This document shows positions 8,445-18,160 of a stretch of DNA of 64,000 nt, in pieces. The position numbers were made by a program, and so were the translations under genes. Location: NCBI GenBank assembly GCA_016703535.1, contig JADJBV010000001.1, forward strand, positions 3,090,001-3,154,000, read 5' to 3'. Source of the stretch: Deltaproteobacteria bacterium (GTDB lineage Bacteria; Myxococcota; Kuafuiibacteriia; Kuafuiibacteriales; Kuafuiibacteriaceae). The notes beneath the pieces were generated by a model. That model made no database searches, was not told the origin of the DNA, and was given only the letters and a program-made list of their open reading frames with translations. Within the stretch, counting starts at the first letter, position 1; the number at the start of each line of letters is the position of its first letter.

Positions 8445-8972
8445 ATGCAGGTCTCAGGGAGCGGCGCGGCCGCGGGCTTCATCGCGGACATCCTCTTTCA
8501 GAGCTTCCCCATCGGGACCGGCGTTGGGGCCTTCGCCAAAAACCTCTTCAACCTCGACGCCCAGGACATGAACCGGGCCTACGACCCAAAACGAGCGACC
8601 CAGGGGAGCGAAACCACCCTCTTCGGAGAGCTCAAGGGCATGGCCCAACAACTGTTCGGCGATCTCTTTGGCCCGCCCCGCTCGTCGAACTTCAGCGGCG
8701 GAGCCAGCGGGACAGTTTATCCGCCGGGCACCCCTCAGGAAGACATCGATCGGATGGAAGCGGCCAAACGAACCGCCCAGCCCCCCACCGGCGCCGAGGT
8801 CGACCGGGACGCCCAAATCGGGAGCAGCCCGGACTGGAAGAAGATCCTCTTGGTCGGCGGCGCGGCGATCGCCGGCCTGACCTTGGTGAACCGCATGTTC
8901 ACCCGCTACCCCGATCAATTCGGGAGCTTCGGCATGCCCTTTTATCCGGGCGGCTTCCCGTTCATGCTCTGA
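8445..8972 (+). CDS. Hypothetical protein with one membrane segment
   Basis: This 175-residue protein is unrecognised. It has a Gly/Ala-rich start, a Ser/Gly/Pro-rich central region (about 80-125), one hydrophobic helix (ILLVGGAAIAGLTLV, about 136-150) and a C-terminal tail rich in Phe, Pro and Gly (GMPFYPGGFPFML). The layout, a soluble disordered arm, one transmembrane helix and an aromatic tail, suggests a small membrane protein. It lies 12 bp upstream of another unknown gene on the same strand, so cotranscription is likely. Confidence 0.55.
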   Translation: MQVSGSGAAAGFIADILFQSFPIGTGVGAFAKNLFNLDAQDMNRAYDPKRATQGSETTLFGELKGMAQQLFGDLFGPPRSSNFSGGASGTVYPPGTPQEDIDRMEAAKRTAQPPTGAEVDRDAQIGSSPDWKKILLVGGAAIAGLTLVNRMFTRYPDQFGSFGMPFYPGGFPFML

Positions 8973-8984
8973 GCCGAGCGGACG

Positions 8985-9320
8985 ATGGGCGAGATGAAGC
9001 GGGTCATTCCTCGGGTCCAAAACCACATCGATGCCCTGAGAGGCGCCGGCCTCAACACCGAGGCCTTCTTCGAAGCCTTGGTCGGGATCCGCGATGATCG
9101 AGCCCTCGGTGATGATCAAAGGAGCGCCCTCTACCGCTTGATCGCCAACGAGTCCTTCGTTTGGTACCTCGAGGCCCTGGGCGGGCAGCCGATCGATCGC
9201 ATCAAGCTGGTCGAGGAGTCGCTGAAGATCGCCGAGGAGAATCAGGCGGCGATCAAGGTGACCAAACCCGGGGAAGCGGCGGCGACCTTGTTGGCTCGGG
9301 TGTTGCCGCCGAAGAAGTGA
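8985..9320 (+). CDS. Small hypothetical helical protein
   Basis: This 111-residue protein is unrecognised. It is predicted all-alpha and soluble: charged and leucine-containing helices throughout (IDALRGAGLNTEAFFEALVGIRD; RIKLVEESLKIAEENQAA), no Cys, no signal peptide. It follows the membrane protein gene by 12 bp and is probably translated from the same message. It ends 15 bp before the convergent lipoprotein gene. Confidence 0.55.
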   Translation: MGEMKRVIPRVQNHIDALRGAGLNTEAFFEALVGIRDDRALGDDQRSALYRLIANESFVWYLEALGGQPIDRIKLVEESLKIAEENQAAIKVTKPGEAAATLLARVLPPKK

Positions 9321-9335
9321 TCGCGCCGGGCACGT

Positions 9336-9950
9336 TCAGGGGTTGAAGCAGCAACGGAACCCAACCTCGACCGTCTTGTTGGTCAGCGGTACGGAGGTCA
9401 AGGTGTCGGCACAGCGGTGGGCCTGAGTGGAGCGGAAGCTCCCGCCCCTGGCCTCGGCGGCGGCTTCGTTGTTGCCGGTCCACTCCCAGACGTTGCCGCT
9501 CTGATCCAAGGTCTTGATCAGTGTCTCGCAGCCGGGGAAGGCCCCGCCCGGCTCGACCTCGACGCCGCCGGTGTTGCAGCGGGTGGCGTCGACCGTGTCA
9601 CCGTAAGCGTAGGTCCGTCCGCCGGCGCCGGCGGTCCCATCGCAGGCGTCGACCCACTCGTCGGCCTCGCAGAGGCGCCGCCCCCGTCGTTCACAGGCGG
9701 CCTTGGCCTCGGACCAGGAGACCTCGGTCCAGGGCAGCCGGGTCTCGAGGGACTTGGCCTTGGAGGCTTGGTCGGCTCCGGCGCTGGTGGCGCTCGCGTC
9801 TCGGCGAGAGGCCTCGTAGACGTCGATGCAGTAACGAACCCCGTCGCTGCGATTGAGGCAGACCTCCTTGTCGGGGAGCTCCAGCTCCGGATCTTCTTCG
9901 CAGCCCAAAAGACCGCCCAGGCAGAGGGCAAAGGTGAGAGCACGACCCAC
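9336..9950 (-). CDS. Formylglycine-generating-enzyme-fold (SUMF1) lipoprotein
   Basis: The 204-residue protein starts at GTG with a lipoprotein signal (ALCLGGLLG before Cys17). The rest is an FGE/sulfatase-modifying-factor domain: RYCIDVYEA, LPWTEVSWSEAKAACERRGRRLCEADEW, SGNVWEWTG, ARGGSFRS and VEVGFRC, in the normal order. It is shorter than true FGE. Exported SUMF1-fold proteins of this type often bind or display ligands rather than making formylglycine, so I do not claim sulfatase activation. It is divergent from the cyclic-nucleotide-binding gene, with about 47 bp between starts. Confidence 0.82.
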   Translation of the reverse strand: MGRALTFALCLGGLLGCEEDPELELPDKEVCLNRSDGVRYCIDVYEASRRDASATSAGADQASKAKSLETRLPWTEVSWSEAKAACERRGRRLCEADEWVDACDGTAGAGGRTYAYGDTVDATRCNTGGVEVEPGGAFPGCETLIKTLDQSGNVWEWTGNNEAAAEARGGSFRSTQAHRCADTLTSVPLTNKTVEVGFRCCFNP

Positions 9951-9997
9951 GAGCAGATCTCTACTACGCCGGGGCGTTTCGGACTATCGTGGGGGCG

Positions 9998-10438
9998 ATG
10001 ACCCCGGAGGCGATCGCCCCGCTGGTAGCCCAGTCGAAGATCTTCTCACTGCTCGACCGGGACGGGCAGCGGCGCCTGGCCCAGATCGCCAAGGAGATCC
10101 GCTTCGCGCCGGGCACCGTGGTGATGCACGAAGGCGAAGAAGGGCAGGCCTTTTTCCTGCTGCTCACCGGGATGTTGCGGGTCGAAGCCGCCGACTTCAC
10201 GGAAAGCAACCGGCACGTCGCGACCCTGATGCCAGGCGCGGTGTTCGGTGAAATCGCCGCGCTCACCGGAGAGCCCCGGACCGCGACCATCACCGCCGCC
10301 GCCGAAAGTGTGGCGCTGGAGTTCGAGATCGTTGGGGTCTTCAACCTCCTGAAGGACTATCCACAGGCCCTGGCCGAGCTGAAGCGCCTGGGAGTCCAGC
10401 GCAGCGAGGACCTGTTGGCCAAGATGAACGAAGAATGA
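9998..10438 (+). CDS. Cyclic nucleotide-binding (CRP-like sensor) domain protein
   Basis: The 146-residue protein is a single cNMP-binding beta-barrel: IRFAPGTVVMHEGEEGQAFFLLLTGMLRV, then the phosphate-binding cassette GAVFGEIAALTGEPRTATITA, then a closing helix. There is no HTH, so it is a stand-alone sensor or a partner of another protein rather than a transcription factor. The R in EPRTATI is the usual ribose-phosphate contact. I chose ATG 9998, with a G-rich run just upstream; a GTG at 9989 is possible. The long repeat-filled gap begins directly after its stop. Confidence 0.85.
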   Translation: MTPEAIAPLVAQSKIFSLLDRDGQRRLAQIAKEIRFAPGTVVMHEGEEGQAFFLLLTGMLRVEAADFTESNRHVATLMPGAVFGEIAALTGEPRTATITAAAESVALEFEIVGVFNLLKDYPQALAELKRLGVQRSEDLLAKMNEE

Positions 10439-10761
10439 GGGACCCGTTTCGAGCCCCAATGTCAGATCTGCGGGCGTCGACGCGTAAAGACCCATAGCGT
10501 CGGACCGCGGCCGTCCTGAAGTGGGAAGGCGCAAACGCGGCCCGAGGCTCTGGCTGGTCCGAGCGAACTCGGGGGAGCGCGCTCGGACCGGTCAGTCTTG
10601 GGGGTCTTGGGGGCCCGGTCCGGCAAAGCCTGGCAAAGCCGGACCACCCCTCTACGCGCACGGGGGTGCGCTGCGCGCCTACGGCTTGCCGGAGTCTCTC
10701 GAGCATCGGCGGCCTCCAATCCCTCGTGGCCCGCTGCGTCGGCACAATCCTGCTCGAGGCG
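10439..10761. other. Non-coding left flank of the repeat array
   Basis: No credible gene is seen. The stretch contains a perfect 8-bp hairpin, GGTCCGGC (10617-10624) against GCCGGACC (10638-10645). A 16-base sequence, GGCTTGCCGGAGTCTC (10683-10698), recurs with one change at 11325-11340 on the other side of the array, so the array is bracketed by a short direct repeat. Confidence 0.6.
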
Positions 10762-11307
10762 CCAACTTCCGAACCGCTTAGGAAGCCAGGAAACCAGGAA
10801 AAGTCAGGTCCCAAAAGGCCCTCCTCAGGCTCCTGGGTTCCTGCATTCCTAAGCGGCCTCCGTGGCCCGCCGACGGGGCACAATCCTGCTCGAGGCGCCA
10901 ACTTCCGAACCGCTTAGGAAGCCAGGAAACCAGGAAAAGTCAGGTCCCAAAAGGCCCTCCTCAGGCTCCTGGGTTCCTGCATTCCTAAGCGGCCTCCGTG
11001 GCCCGCCGACGGGGCACAGGCGTGCTCGAGGCGCCAACTTCCGAACCGCTTAGGAAGCCAGGAAACCAGGAAAAGTCAGGTCCCAAAAGGCCTTCCTCAG
11101 GCTCCTGGGTTCCTGCATTCCTAAGCGGCCTCCGTGGCCCGCCGACGGGGCACAAGGCGTGCTCGAGGCGCCAACTTCCGAACCGCTTAAGAAGCCAGGA
11201 AACCAGGAAAAGTCAGGTCCCAAAAGGCCTTCCTCAGGCTCCTGGGTTCCTGCATTCCTAAGCGGTCTCCGCGGCCCGCCGACGGGGCACAAGGCGTGCT
11301 CGAGGCG
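10762..11307. repeat. Four tandem 136-137 bp units, each with a long hairpin
   Basis: Units begin at 10762, 10898, 11034 and 11171 with CCAACTTCCGAACC and are nearly identical; a truncated fifth start is at 11308. In each unit CCGCTTAGGAA near the left pairs perfectly with TTCCTAAGCGG about 60 bases on. Pairing continues inward (CAGGAA with TTCCTG, then CCAGGA with TCCTGG), giving about 23 base pairs over 26 positions around a loop of about 30. Hairpins lie at 10774-10856, 10910-10992, 11046-11128 and 11183-11265; the last has a mutated left arm. Frames through the array are not plausible proteins. No transposase or T-run is present. Confidence 0.9.
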
Positions 11308-11401
11308 CCAAGAGGCCCTCCTCAGGCTTGCGGGAGTCTCGGTTGTTCCCGGGACCGGGTGGTGGCTTGGAAACAGGGTGGACCTGGGGTACCAGCCTGG
11401 C

Positions 11402-12484
11402 GTGGCCGGCCACCCCAAGATTTCGGTGATCATGCCCTCCTTCAACCGGGGGCACACCATCCGGCGGGCCATCGACTCGGTGTTGGCCCAGGACTTCCAG
11501 GACTTCGAGCTGATCGTGGTGGACGAACACTCCACCGATGGCACGGCGGAGATCTTGGCGGAGTACGGCGATCGGATCCGGGTCATCAAGGAGTACGCCA
11601 AAGGGGTGGCTCGGGCCCGGAACCTGGGCATCGCCGCGGCCCGGGGCGAATACCTCTGCTACTGCGACTCGGACGACGAACAACTCCCCTACCGGCTCTC
11701 GACTCAGGCCGCGGTCCTCGATCGGCTGCCCGAAGTGCCGCTGGTCTTCTGCGACTCCTTCATCTGGGAAAACGGCGAACGGGTCACCTCCGACTCCTTG
11801 TTGCGGGCTCGATGGATCGGCCCCACCGATCGCAGCTTCGACGAGGACCTGGCGTTTCACTTCTCCCATCATGGGACCGCGGCCACCCTCGGGCTGCCGG
11901 TGCCCCCTGAGCTGGCGGGGCGCGGGGTCCACCACGGGTCCATCGACGGTTGGCTCTGCGCGATCCACGCCGCCTGGGGTCACTCGCAGATGCACCGCAC
12001 CAAGGTGGTGCGGGCGGTGGGGGGCCACTGGGAGGCCCTGCGCTGCTACGAAGACTGGGAACTTTCGGGCAAGATCTCGAAGCACCACCCGTTGGCGTAC
12101 GTGGACATCCCGTTGGTCCGTTACCGCGTCCATCAGGGCGAACAGCTCACCGGCACCCCTCGGCCCAACGCCGAAAGTTACTTGGAGAACCTCTTCCACA
12201 CCTGGCGGGCCGATCGAATATATTACACTAAATATAAAGCCACCATCGACCGGGCCATCGGCGTGGGCTACGCGGTTTTAGGTGAGGTCGAGGCCCGGGC
12301 CGGCAACTTCGAGCGTTCGGAGGAGTGCTTCCGCCGAGCCATCTACGAGGGCCCGATCGTCGGCAAACGCGCCTTCGTCAGCCTCTTGTTGTCGGCGCTG
12401 AAGAGCCGCGTGCCTTTGTTGCGAAGTGGTCTGCTCGGCGATCGGATCCCGGCCTACTTGGCCCACCCCGAGTCGCGAAAGTGA
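11402..12484 (+). CDS. Family 2 glycosyltransferase
   Basis: This 360-residue GT-A glycosyltransferase transfers a sugar from a nucleotide donor to a cell-surface glycan. Seen: the opening KISVIMPSFNRGHTIRRAI, LIVVDEHSTDGTAEIL, the metal-binding region EYLCYCDSDDEQ (DxD), and a catalytic-type acid in LRCYEDWELSGKI. The last 100 residues form a helical tail with a TPR-like segment (LGEVEARAGNFERSEECFRRAI). The frame runs upstream into the repeat array, but repeats would not be coding, so I start at GTG 11402, just before the first conserved strand. It lies 7 bp upstream of the FkbM gene, so the pair probably acts on one glycan. Confidence 0.9.
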   Translation: MAGHPKISVIMPSFNRGHTIRRAIDSVLAQDFQDFELIVVDEHSTDGTAEILAEYGDRIRVIKEYAKGVARARNLGIAAARGEYLCYCDSDDEQLPYRLSTQAAVLDRLPEVPLVFCDSFIWENGERVTSDSLLRARWIGPTDRSFDEDLAFHFSHHGTAATLGLPVPPELAGRGVHHGSIDGWLCAIHAAWGHSQMHRTKVVRAVGGHWEALRCYEDWELSGKISKHHPLAYVDIPLVRYRVHQGEQLTGTPRPNAESYLENLFHTWRADRIYYTKYKATIDRAIGVGYAVLGEVEARAGNFERSEECFRRAIYEGPIVGKRAFVSLLLSALKSRVPLLRSGLLGDRIPAYLAHPESRK

Positions 12485-12491
12485 GGTCCTG

Positions 12492-13349
12492 ATGCTCACG
12501 CGTCTAAAAGGTGCGGTGAAAGATCTGCAGCGCCTGGCGACTCAAGCCGGCAGCCCGGTGGCCAAGGTGGCGGGCCCCCTGGAAGAGCGGGTCCGCAGCG
12601 CCCTGCTCGAACACGCGCCGCTTTGGTTGTGGCGTTACCGAGAATGGCGCGGCGATGGGGTCCCCGAGGAAGAGCTGGCGCACCTGGCCAGCTTCACCGA
12701 TCCCGCCCGGGAGGCCGCGGACATCGGCGCCTCCGACGGCTGGTACACCTATCACCTCTTGCGACACACTCGCTTCGTCCACGCCTTCGAACCTCAACCT
12801 TCCCTGGCCCGGAAGTTGGCCTACGAGCTGCGCACCGAACGGGTCCGGGTGGAGCAGACCGCCTTGTCGGATCAGTTCGGCACCGCAAAACTCCGCATCC
12901 CTCGGGGTGTACACCAGCGCAGCACCATCGAGGCCGAAAACCCCTTGGAGGACGCGGGCGAGGTTGAAGAGCTGGAGGTTCCACTGCGGCCCTTCGACTC
13001 GTTCCACCTCTCCGACCTCGGCTTCGTGAAGATCGACGTTGAAGGCCACGAGTTGGCGGTGTTGCAGGGCGCCACCCAGACCTTGGCCACCAGCCACCCG
13101 GTGGTGTTGATCGAGGTGGAGGAGCGACACAAGTCCGGCGCCGTGCAGGCCGTCCGGCAGTTCCTCGAGCCCCTGGGCTACGCCGGTTGGTTCTTCTTGG
13201 AGGGTCGATTGGTGCCGATCTCGACCTTCGATCCGGCGCTCCATCAAGATCCCCGGAACCTCGACGGCGCGAAGAAGTTGGGCACCTACGCCAACAACTT
13301 CCTCTATCTGCAGCCGGAACACGAGGCGAAGGTCGCCCACCTGCGCTGA
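12492..13349 (+). CDS. FkbM-family SAM-dependent methyltransferase
   Basis: This 285-residue class I methyltransferase has FkbM signatures: AADIGASDGWYTYHL (SAM loop), VHAFEPQPSLARKL, the DSFHLSDLGFVKIDVEGHELAVLQGA core and VVLIEVEERH. FkbM proteins usually methylate sugar or lipid hydroxyls. ATG 12492 follows GAGGT by five bases. It lies directly behind a glycosyltransferase, supporting a glycan O-methylation role. The 54 bp after it to the convergent oxygenase gene contain no clear terminator. Confidence 0.9.
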   Translation: MLTRLKGAVKDLQRLATQAGSPVAKVAGPLEERVRSALLEHAPLWLWRYREWRGDGVPEEELAHLASFTDPAREAADIGASDGWYTYHLLRHTRFVHAFEPQPSLARKLAYELRTERVRVEQTALSDQFGTAKLRIPRGVHQRSTIEAENPLEDAGEVEELEVPLRPFDSFHLSDLGFVKIDVEGHELAVLQGATQTLATSHPVVLIEVEERHKSGAVQAVRQFLEPLGYAGWFFLEGRLVPISTFDPALHQDPRNLDGAKKLGTYANNFLYLQPEHEAKVAHLR

Positions 13350-13402
13350 GCTCGGCGGCCCCCGCAGCACCCACCGCAACCTAACTTGCGGATTTTCGGC
13401 GC

Positions 13403-14398
13403 TCAGGCGGGGCCAAGATCGTCCGCCAAGACCTCGGCCCGTAGTCCGGGGAAGACGCGCCCAACCTTGGTCAGCAGATAGTCGCCGTAGGTGCCCTGGA
13501 AGGTGTGCACGCTCTCTCGATCCCAGCGGCGCTCTCGATCGTCTTCGGCGGGCGGGGCCAGGGGTACGATGCGAGCGTCGAAGCTGGGGTCGAAGAAGAG
13601 CGGCATCGAGAGGCGATCGCGGCCGCTGTGGTTGAGGAGGACCCGATGCGGGACGCTGCGATAACGGCCGCCGGTCATCCGATCCAACATGTCCCCGACG
13701 TTGCACAAGAAGGCCCCGGGGAGCGGCCCGGCCTCGATCCACCCGGAGGAGGTGCGAACCTGGAGGCCACCCACGTCATCTTGACGGAGCAAGGTGATCA
13801 GGCCGTAGTCGGTGTGTTCACCGACCCCATGTTCGGCGGGCACGCCCTCGGGCACCGGGCGGCTGGGGTACAAGAAGATCCGAAAGAGGATCAGCGGATC
13901 GGCCGTGATCTCTCGGGCGAAGTGATCGTCGCGCAGGCCCAAAGAGCGGGCGACCGCGGCCATCACCCGCTGCCCAAGTTGGGTCACTTGATCCAGGTAG
14001 GCGAAGACGGTGGCCCGAAATCCGGGCAACAGGTCATCGTCGGGCAGCAGGTTGGGCCCGTGCATCGGCAAGCCAGCTTGCACTCGGGGATCGTCGCCGG
14101 AGAGCTCCGTACCGAGGTAGAGGCCCTCTTTCCAGTCCGGTCGTCCCGAGGTGAGTTCGCCGCCGAGGGGGAACCACCCGCGCCAGGCTCGGCCACCTCG
14201 GGCCATCGCGAACCGAACCTTGATCGCCTCGGGCAGGGCAAAAAACTGGTGGCTCAGGGCCTCCAGGCGCCGGGCCAGGGCTTCATCGACGCCGTGACCC
14301 ACCAGGTAAAAGAAGCCGTAGGCCTGTCCGGCCTGCTGGATCTGACGCGCCACCTCCGCGGGGGCTTCGGTCAGGTCGATGATCGGGAGCGATGGCAT
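13403..14398 (-). CDS. Isopenicillin-N-synthase-like 2OG-Fe(II) oxygenase
   Basis: This 331-residue protein matches the non-haem dioxygenase family: an N-terminal DIOX_N region (PIIDLTEAPAEVARQIQQAG, YGFFYLVGHGVD) and a catalytic jelly roll with GVGEHTDYGLITLL (iron ligands H and D), the distal ligand His in YRSVPHRVLLN, and RDRLSMPLFFDP (RxS 2OG anchor). It is cytoplasmic. Substrate unknown; relatives act on small molecules including modified nucleobases and amino acids. It lies 23 bp downstream of the LigA-like gene on the same strand, so the two may share a transcript. A copy of the iterated palindrome (14068-14081) lies inside. Confidence 0.88.
   Translation of the reverse strand: MPSLPIIDLTEAPAEVARQIQQAGQAYGFFYLVGHGVDEALARRLEALSHQFFALPEAIKVRFAMARGGRAWRGWFPLGGELTSGRPDWKEGLYLGTELSGDDPRVQAGLPMHGPNLLPDDDLLPGFRATVFAYLDQVTQLGQRVMAAVARSLGLRDDHFAREITADPLILFRIFLYPSRPVPEGVPAEHGVGEHTDYGLITLLRQDDVGGLQVRTSSGWIEAGPLPGAFLCNVGDMLDRMTGGRYRSVPHRVLLNHSGRDRLSMPLFFDPSFDARIVPLAPPAEDDRERRWDRESVHTFQGTYGDYLLTKVGRVFPGLRAEVLADDLGPA
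14068..14081. repeat. Iterated palindrome GCAAGC-CA-GCTTGC, copy 1
   Basis: Perfect 6+6 palindrome with a two-base centre, inside the isopenicillin-N-synthase-like gene. One of five related copies in the window. Confidence 0.75.
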
Positions 14399-14421
14399 CG
14401 GGGTCCCGGCGCCGATCGGGT

Positions 14422-16440
14422 TCAGCGGGAGGTCTCGAGGAGCTCGGTGAGGGCCGGCTCGTCGATCACCGGGACGGCGTAGACGGCGGCGGTGTCGAAG
14501 TCCTTCTCCGCCTTCTTGCCAGCGACCAACAGATCGGTGGTGCGGCCGACCCGCCCCTGAAGGCGCCCCCCACGCCGCTCGATCTCGTCGCCGGCGGTGA
14601 CGGAACCTTTGCTGAGATCACCCGCAACGACCACCGTCCGTCCCCAAAAGGGCGCGGGATACGAGCGGTGACCATCGAGGATCTCCAGCCCCAGCTGGCG
14701 CACCCGAGAGAGGACCTTGGGACCGGGGCCCCGCAGCCAATCGGCCAACGCCTGAGCCACCTCGGGCGGCAGGTCGGGCAGGTGCTGGACCTCGGCGGCC
14801 GGCAACCGCTCCAACCGCGACAACTCGTGCACGCTCCGGGCGATGGACCGAGCGTAACGTTCACCGACGTGACGGATCGCGAAGAGATACAAGAGCCGCC
14901 ACAACGGGAGTCGCCGGGCCCGCTTGATCTCCTCCTCGAACACCCGGCCCTGCCCACGCTCCAGGCGTTCGATCCGCGCCGGATCCAAGGCCAACAGATC
15001 GAGGGCGTCATGCACCAGGTGTTCGGCGAGCAAACGATCGACCAACTTGGGGGTCACCGACGAGAGGCGGAGCCCCCGGGGCCCCGCGAAGTGGAGCAGC
15101 CGCGCCCGCACCCGACCCGGGCAGGTCTCCTGATTGCAGCGGAGGAAAGGCTGATCGACCTCGTGCTCGAGGGGGCCCGCGCAGCTCGGACACCGAGACT
15201 CCTTGGCGGGGCGACCCGACGGACCGTCCAGGGTCACCACCGGCGCCACCAAGCCGGGGCGCACCCGAACCCCGGACCCGGCTTCCAGCGGCAAAAAACT
15301 CAGACCATCGACCGGCACCGGGGCCCGCTCGGGCACCGTCTGTTCGGAGCCGGGCGCCCGCTGCAACATCGCCACCGGCAACAGACAACCCGAGCGGCCG
15401 ACGGCGTAGTACACCTTCTGCACCGCGGCCAGCCGCCCCGGCGGCGGGAAGTTGAGGCGCACCACGGTCGGCGCCGGTACCCCCCGGGCCAGGGCGCTCA
15501 GTCGATTGAGGGTGAGCAGCCCACCCTCCAGCGGATAGTCGAAGGTCGGGGCCGCTTGCTGAAGTGCGGCCACGAAGTCGAGGAGCTCTTGCAGCCCTCG
15601 GCATCGCCAGGTGATCGGCTGGACCGCAAAGCCCCAGCTCTTGAGCGCCCCCAAAAGTTGCCACTCGGTGTCGATCCCGCTCGGCAACTCTTGGCACCCC
15701 AAGGCAAAGGCCCGCAGCGGGCGAGAGGCCGTGATGCGAGACTCGAGGCGCCGCAACGATCCCAACACGGCGCCTCGGGAGTGGACGTAGGGGGCCTCAC
15801 CGGCGTCGACCCGCCGACGATCGAGGGCGGTCAGATCCGCGGTCTTCAACACCACTCCAACCCGGACGTGGAGCTCGGCCGGGAACGGCGGCACCGGGGT
15901 CAAGGTGGCCGGGCCCAAGGCCTCCCGGGTCAACTTGGTCACCCGGGACTCGGTGATCGTGCCAGGGGACCGCAGGCGCAGCGGGATCGATGGGATGGTG
16001 CGGACGTTGTCGGTGACGTCTTCGCCGTGGCGCCCATCGCCTCGGAGGATCGCTCGAGCCAAGATCCCGTGGTCGTAGCGGAGGATCACCTGGACGTCTT
16101 GGAGGGTGGCGGTGGCCACATAAACCGCCTCCTCGGGATCATGGGCCGCGACCTGGCCGTGGTGGCTCCGGAGCTCGGCGACCGACATCAGGGCCGGCGG
16201 CTCCTCGATCGCCCGAGGGTGGGCCACCCGCTCGAAGGCCCGCCGGGGCGGCGCGCCGAGGCGATGAGTCGGTGAATCCTGTGTCTTTTCAGTGCCTTGG
16301 GACTCGAGTTCGGCCAGTTCCTGCCGCAACGCCAGCGCCTCCGGGCGGCTGAGGAGGGGGTGTTCGAGGACATCGAAGCGGTGTTCGTCCTCCTGGATCC
16401 GGGCCCGCAACTCAGCGGCTCTGCTCTCTGGGATGCTCAC
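14422..16440 (-). CDS. LigA-family protein without catalytic residues (pseudo-DNA ligase)
   Basis: The 672-residue product aligns from end to end with NAD-dependent DNA ligase. Conserved parts: DSPTHRLG (54-62), RGDGRHGEDVTDNVRTI (133-149), GSLRRLESRITASRPL (about 227-242), a four-Cys zinc finger (C417, C420, C435, C440), helix-hairpin-helix repeats (about 455-590) and a C-terminal BRCT domain (597-672). The catalytic KxDG is replaced by TLQD (112-115), so the adenylated Lys is missing. The RGE motif reads RVG, the motif IV Lys (xIKxN) reads LLTLN, and the KFP Lys reads NFP; the N-terminal NMN-binding Tyr/His/Asp are also changed. It should not form an AMP intermediate. The intact length and preserved DNA-binding domains suggest a retained structural role. 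Confidence 0.85.
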   Translation of the reverse strand: MSIPESRAAELRARIQEDEHRFDVLEHPLLSRPEALALRQELAELESQGTEKTQDSPTHRLGAPPRRAFERVAHPRAIEEPPALMSVAELRSHHGQVAAHDPEEAVYVATATLQDVQVILRYDHGILARAILRGDGRHGEDVTDNVRTIPSIPLRLRSPGTITESRVTKLTREALGPATLTPVPPFPAELHVRVGVVLKTADLTALDRRRVDAGEAPYVHSRGAVLGSLRRLESRITASRPLRAFALGCQELPSGIDTEWQLLGALKSWGFAVQPITWRCRGLQELLDFVAALQQAAPTFDYPLEGGLLTLNRLSALARGVPAPTVVRLNFPPPGRLAAVQKVYYAVGRSGCLLPVAMLQRAPGSEQTVPERAPVPVDGLSFLPLEAGSGVRVRPGLVAPVVTLDGPSGRPAKESRCPSCAGPLEHEVDQPFLRCNQETCPGRVRARLLHFAGPRGLRLSSVTPKLVDRLLAEHLVHDALDLLALDPARIERLERGQGRVFEEEIKRARRLPLWRLLYLFAIRHVGERYARSIARSVHELSRLERLPAAEVQHLPDLPPEVAQALADWLRGPGPKVLSRVRQLGLEILDGHRSYPAPFWGRTVVVAGDLSKGSVTAGDEIERRGGRLQGRVGRTTDLLVAGKKAEKDFDTAAVYAVPVIDEPALTELLETSR

Positions 16441-16473
16441 GGCCCTTGACTACTCCGGATCCCCAACCCTAGG

Positions 16474-16628
16474 GTCCCTGGCGCGAGGGACGGAACGATC
16501 AGGGCATTCCTGGAGCCCCGCCCCTCTTTAGGATTCACCAACCCAGCTTTCGAGGTGGCCTCAACGAGGCGACCTCCGTGCCCGGGACAATAGGACCAAA
16601 CGGCGCTTCGGCGCAAACCGGCTCCTAT
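16474..16628 (+). promoter_or_regulatory. Structured leader upstream of rho
   Basis: Three hairpins occur in the 217 bp before rho. (1) GTCCCT/AGGGAC, 16474-16491. (2) GAGGT-g-GCCTC with GAGGC-g-ACCTC around loop AAC, 16552-16576. (3) an outer ATAGGA/TCCTAT (16590-16595 with 16623-16628) enclosing GCGC-TTCG-GCGC. rho leaders are known sites of autogenous attenuation in other bacteria. Here the structures are seen; the regulation is inferred. Confidence 0.5.
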
Positions 16629-16657
16629 CCTGGGGGAACTTTCGAGGATCAAGGCAT

Positions 16658-18160
<1,503 letters not shown>

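Noticed and set aside
9336..9950. Active formylglycine-generating enzyme for sulfatases
   Set aside because: The protein is short, a lipoprotein, and no sulfatase is nearby; the fold alone does not show that chemistry.
10762..11307. CRISPR array
   Set aside because: The units are contiguous and nearly identical over all 136-137 bases, with no unique spacers and no cas genes.
11159..11401. Upstream extension of the glycosyltransferase into the repeat array
   Set aside because: The added residues are encoded by the tandem hairpin units and resemble no protein; the conserved GT fold starts at about 11408.
12215..12240. AT-rich patch in the glycosyltransferase gene (others at about 21092-21102 and 49676-49692)
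   Set aside because: All are in frame and code Tyr/Lys/Ile/Asn stretches; three short patches in different genes do not show transfer or an internal promoter.
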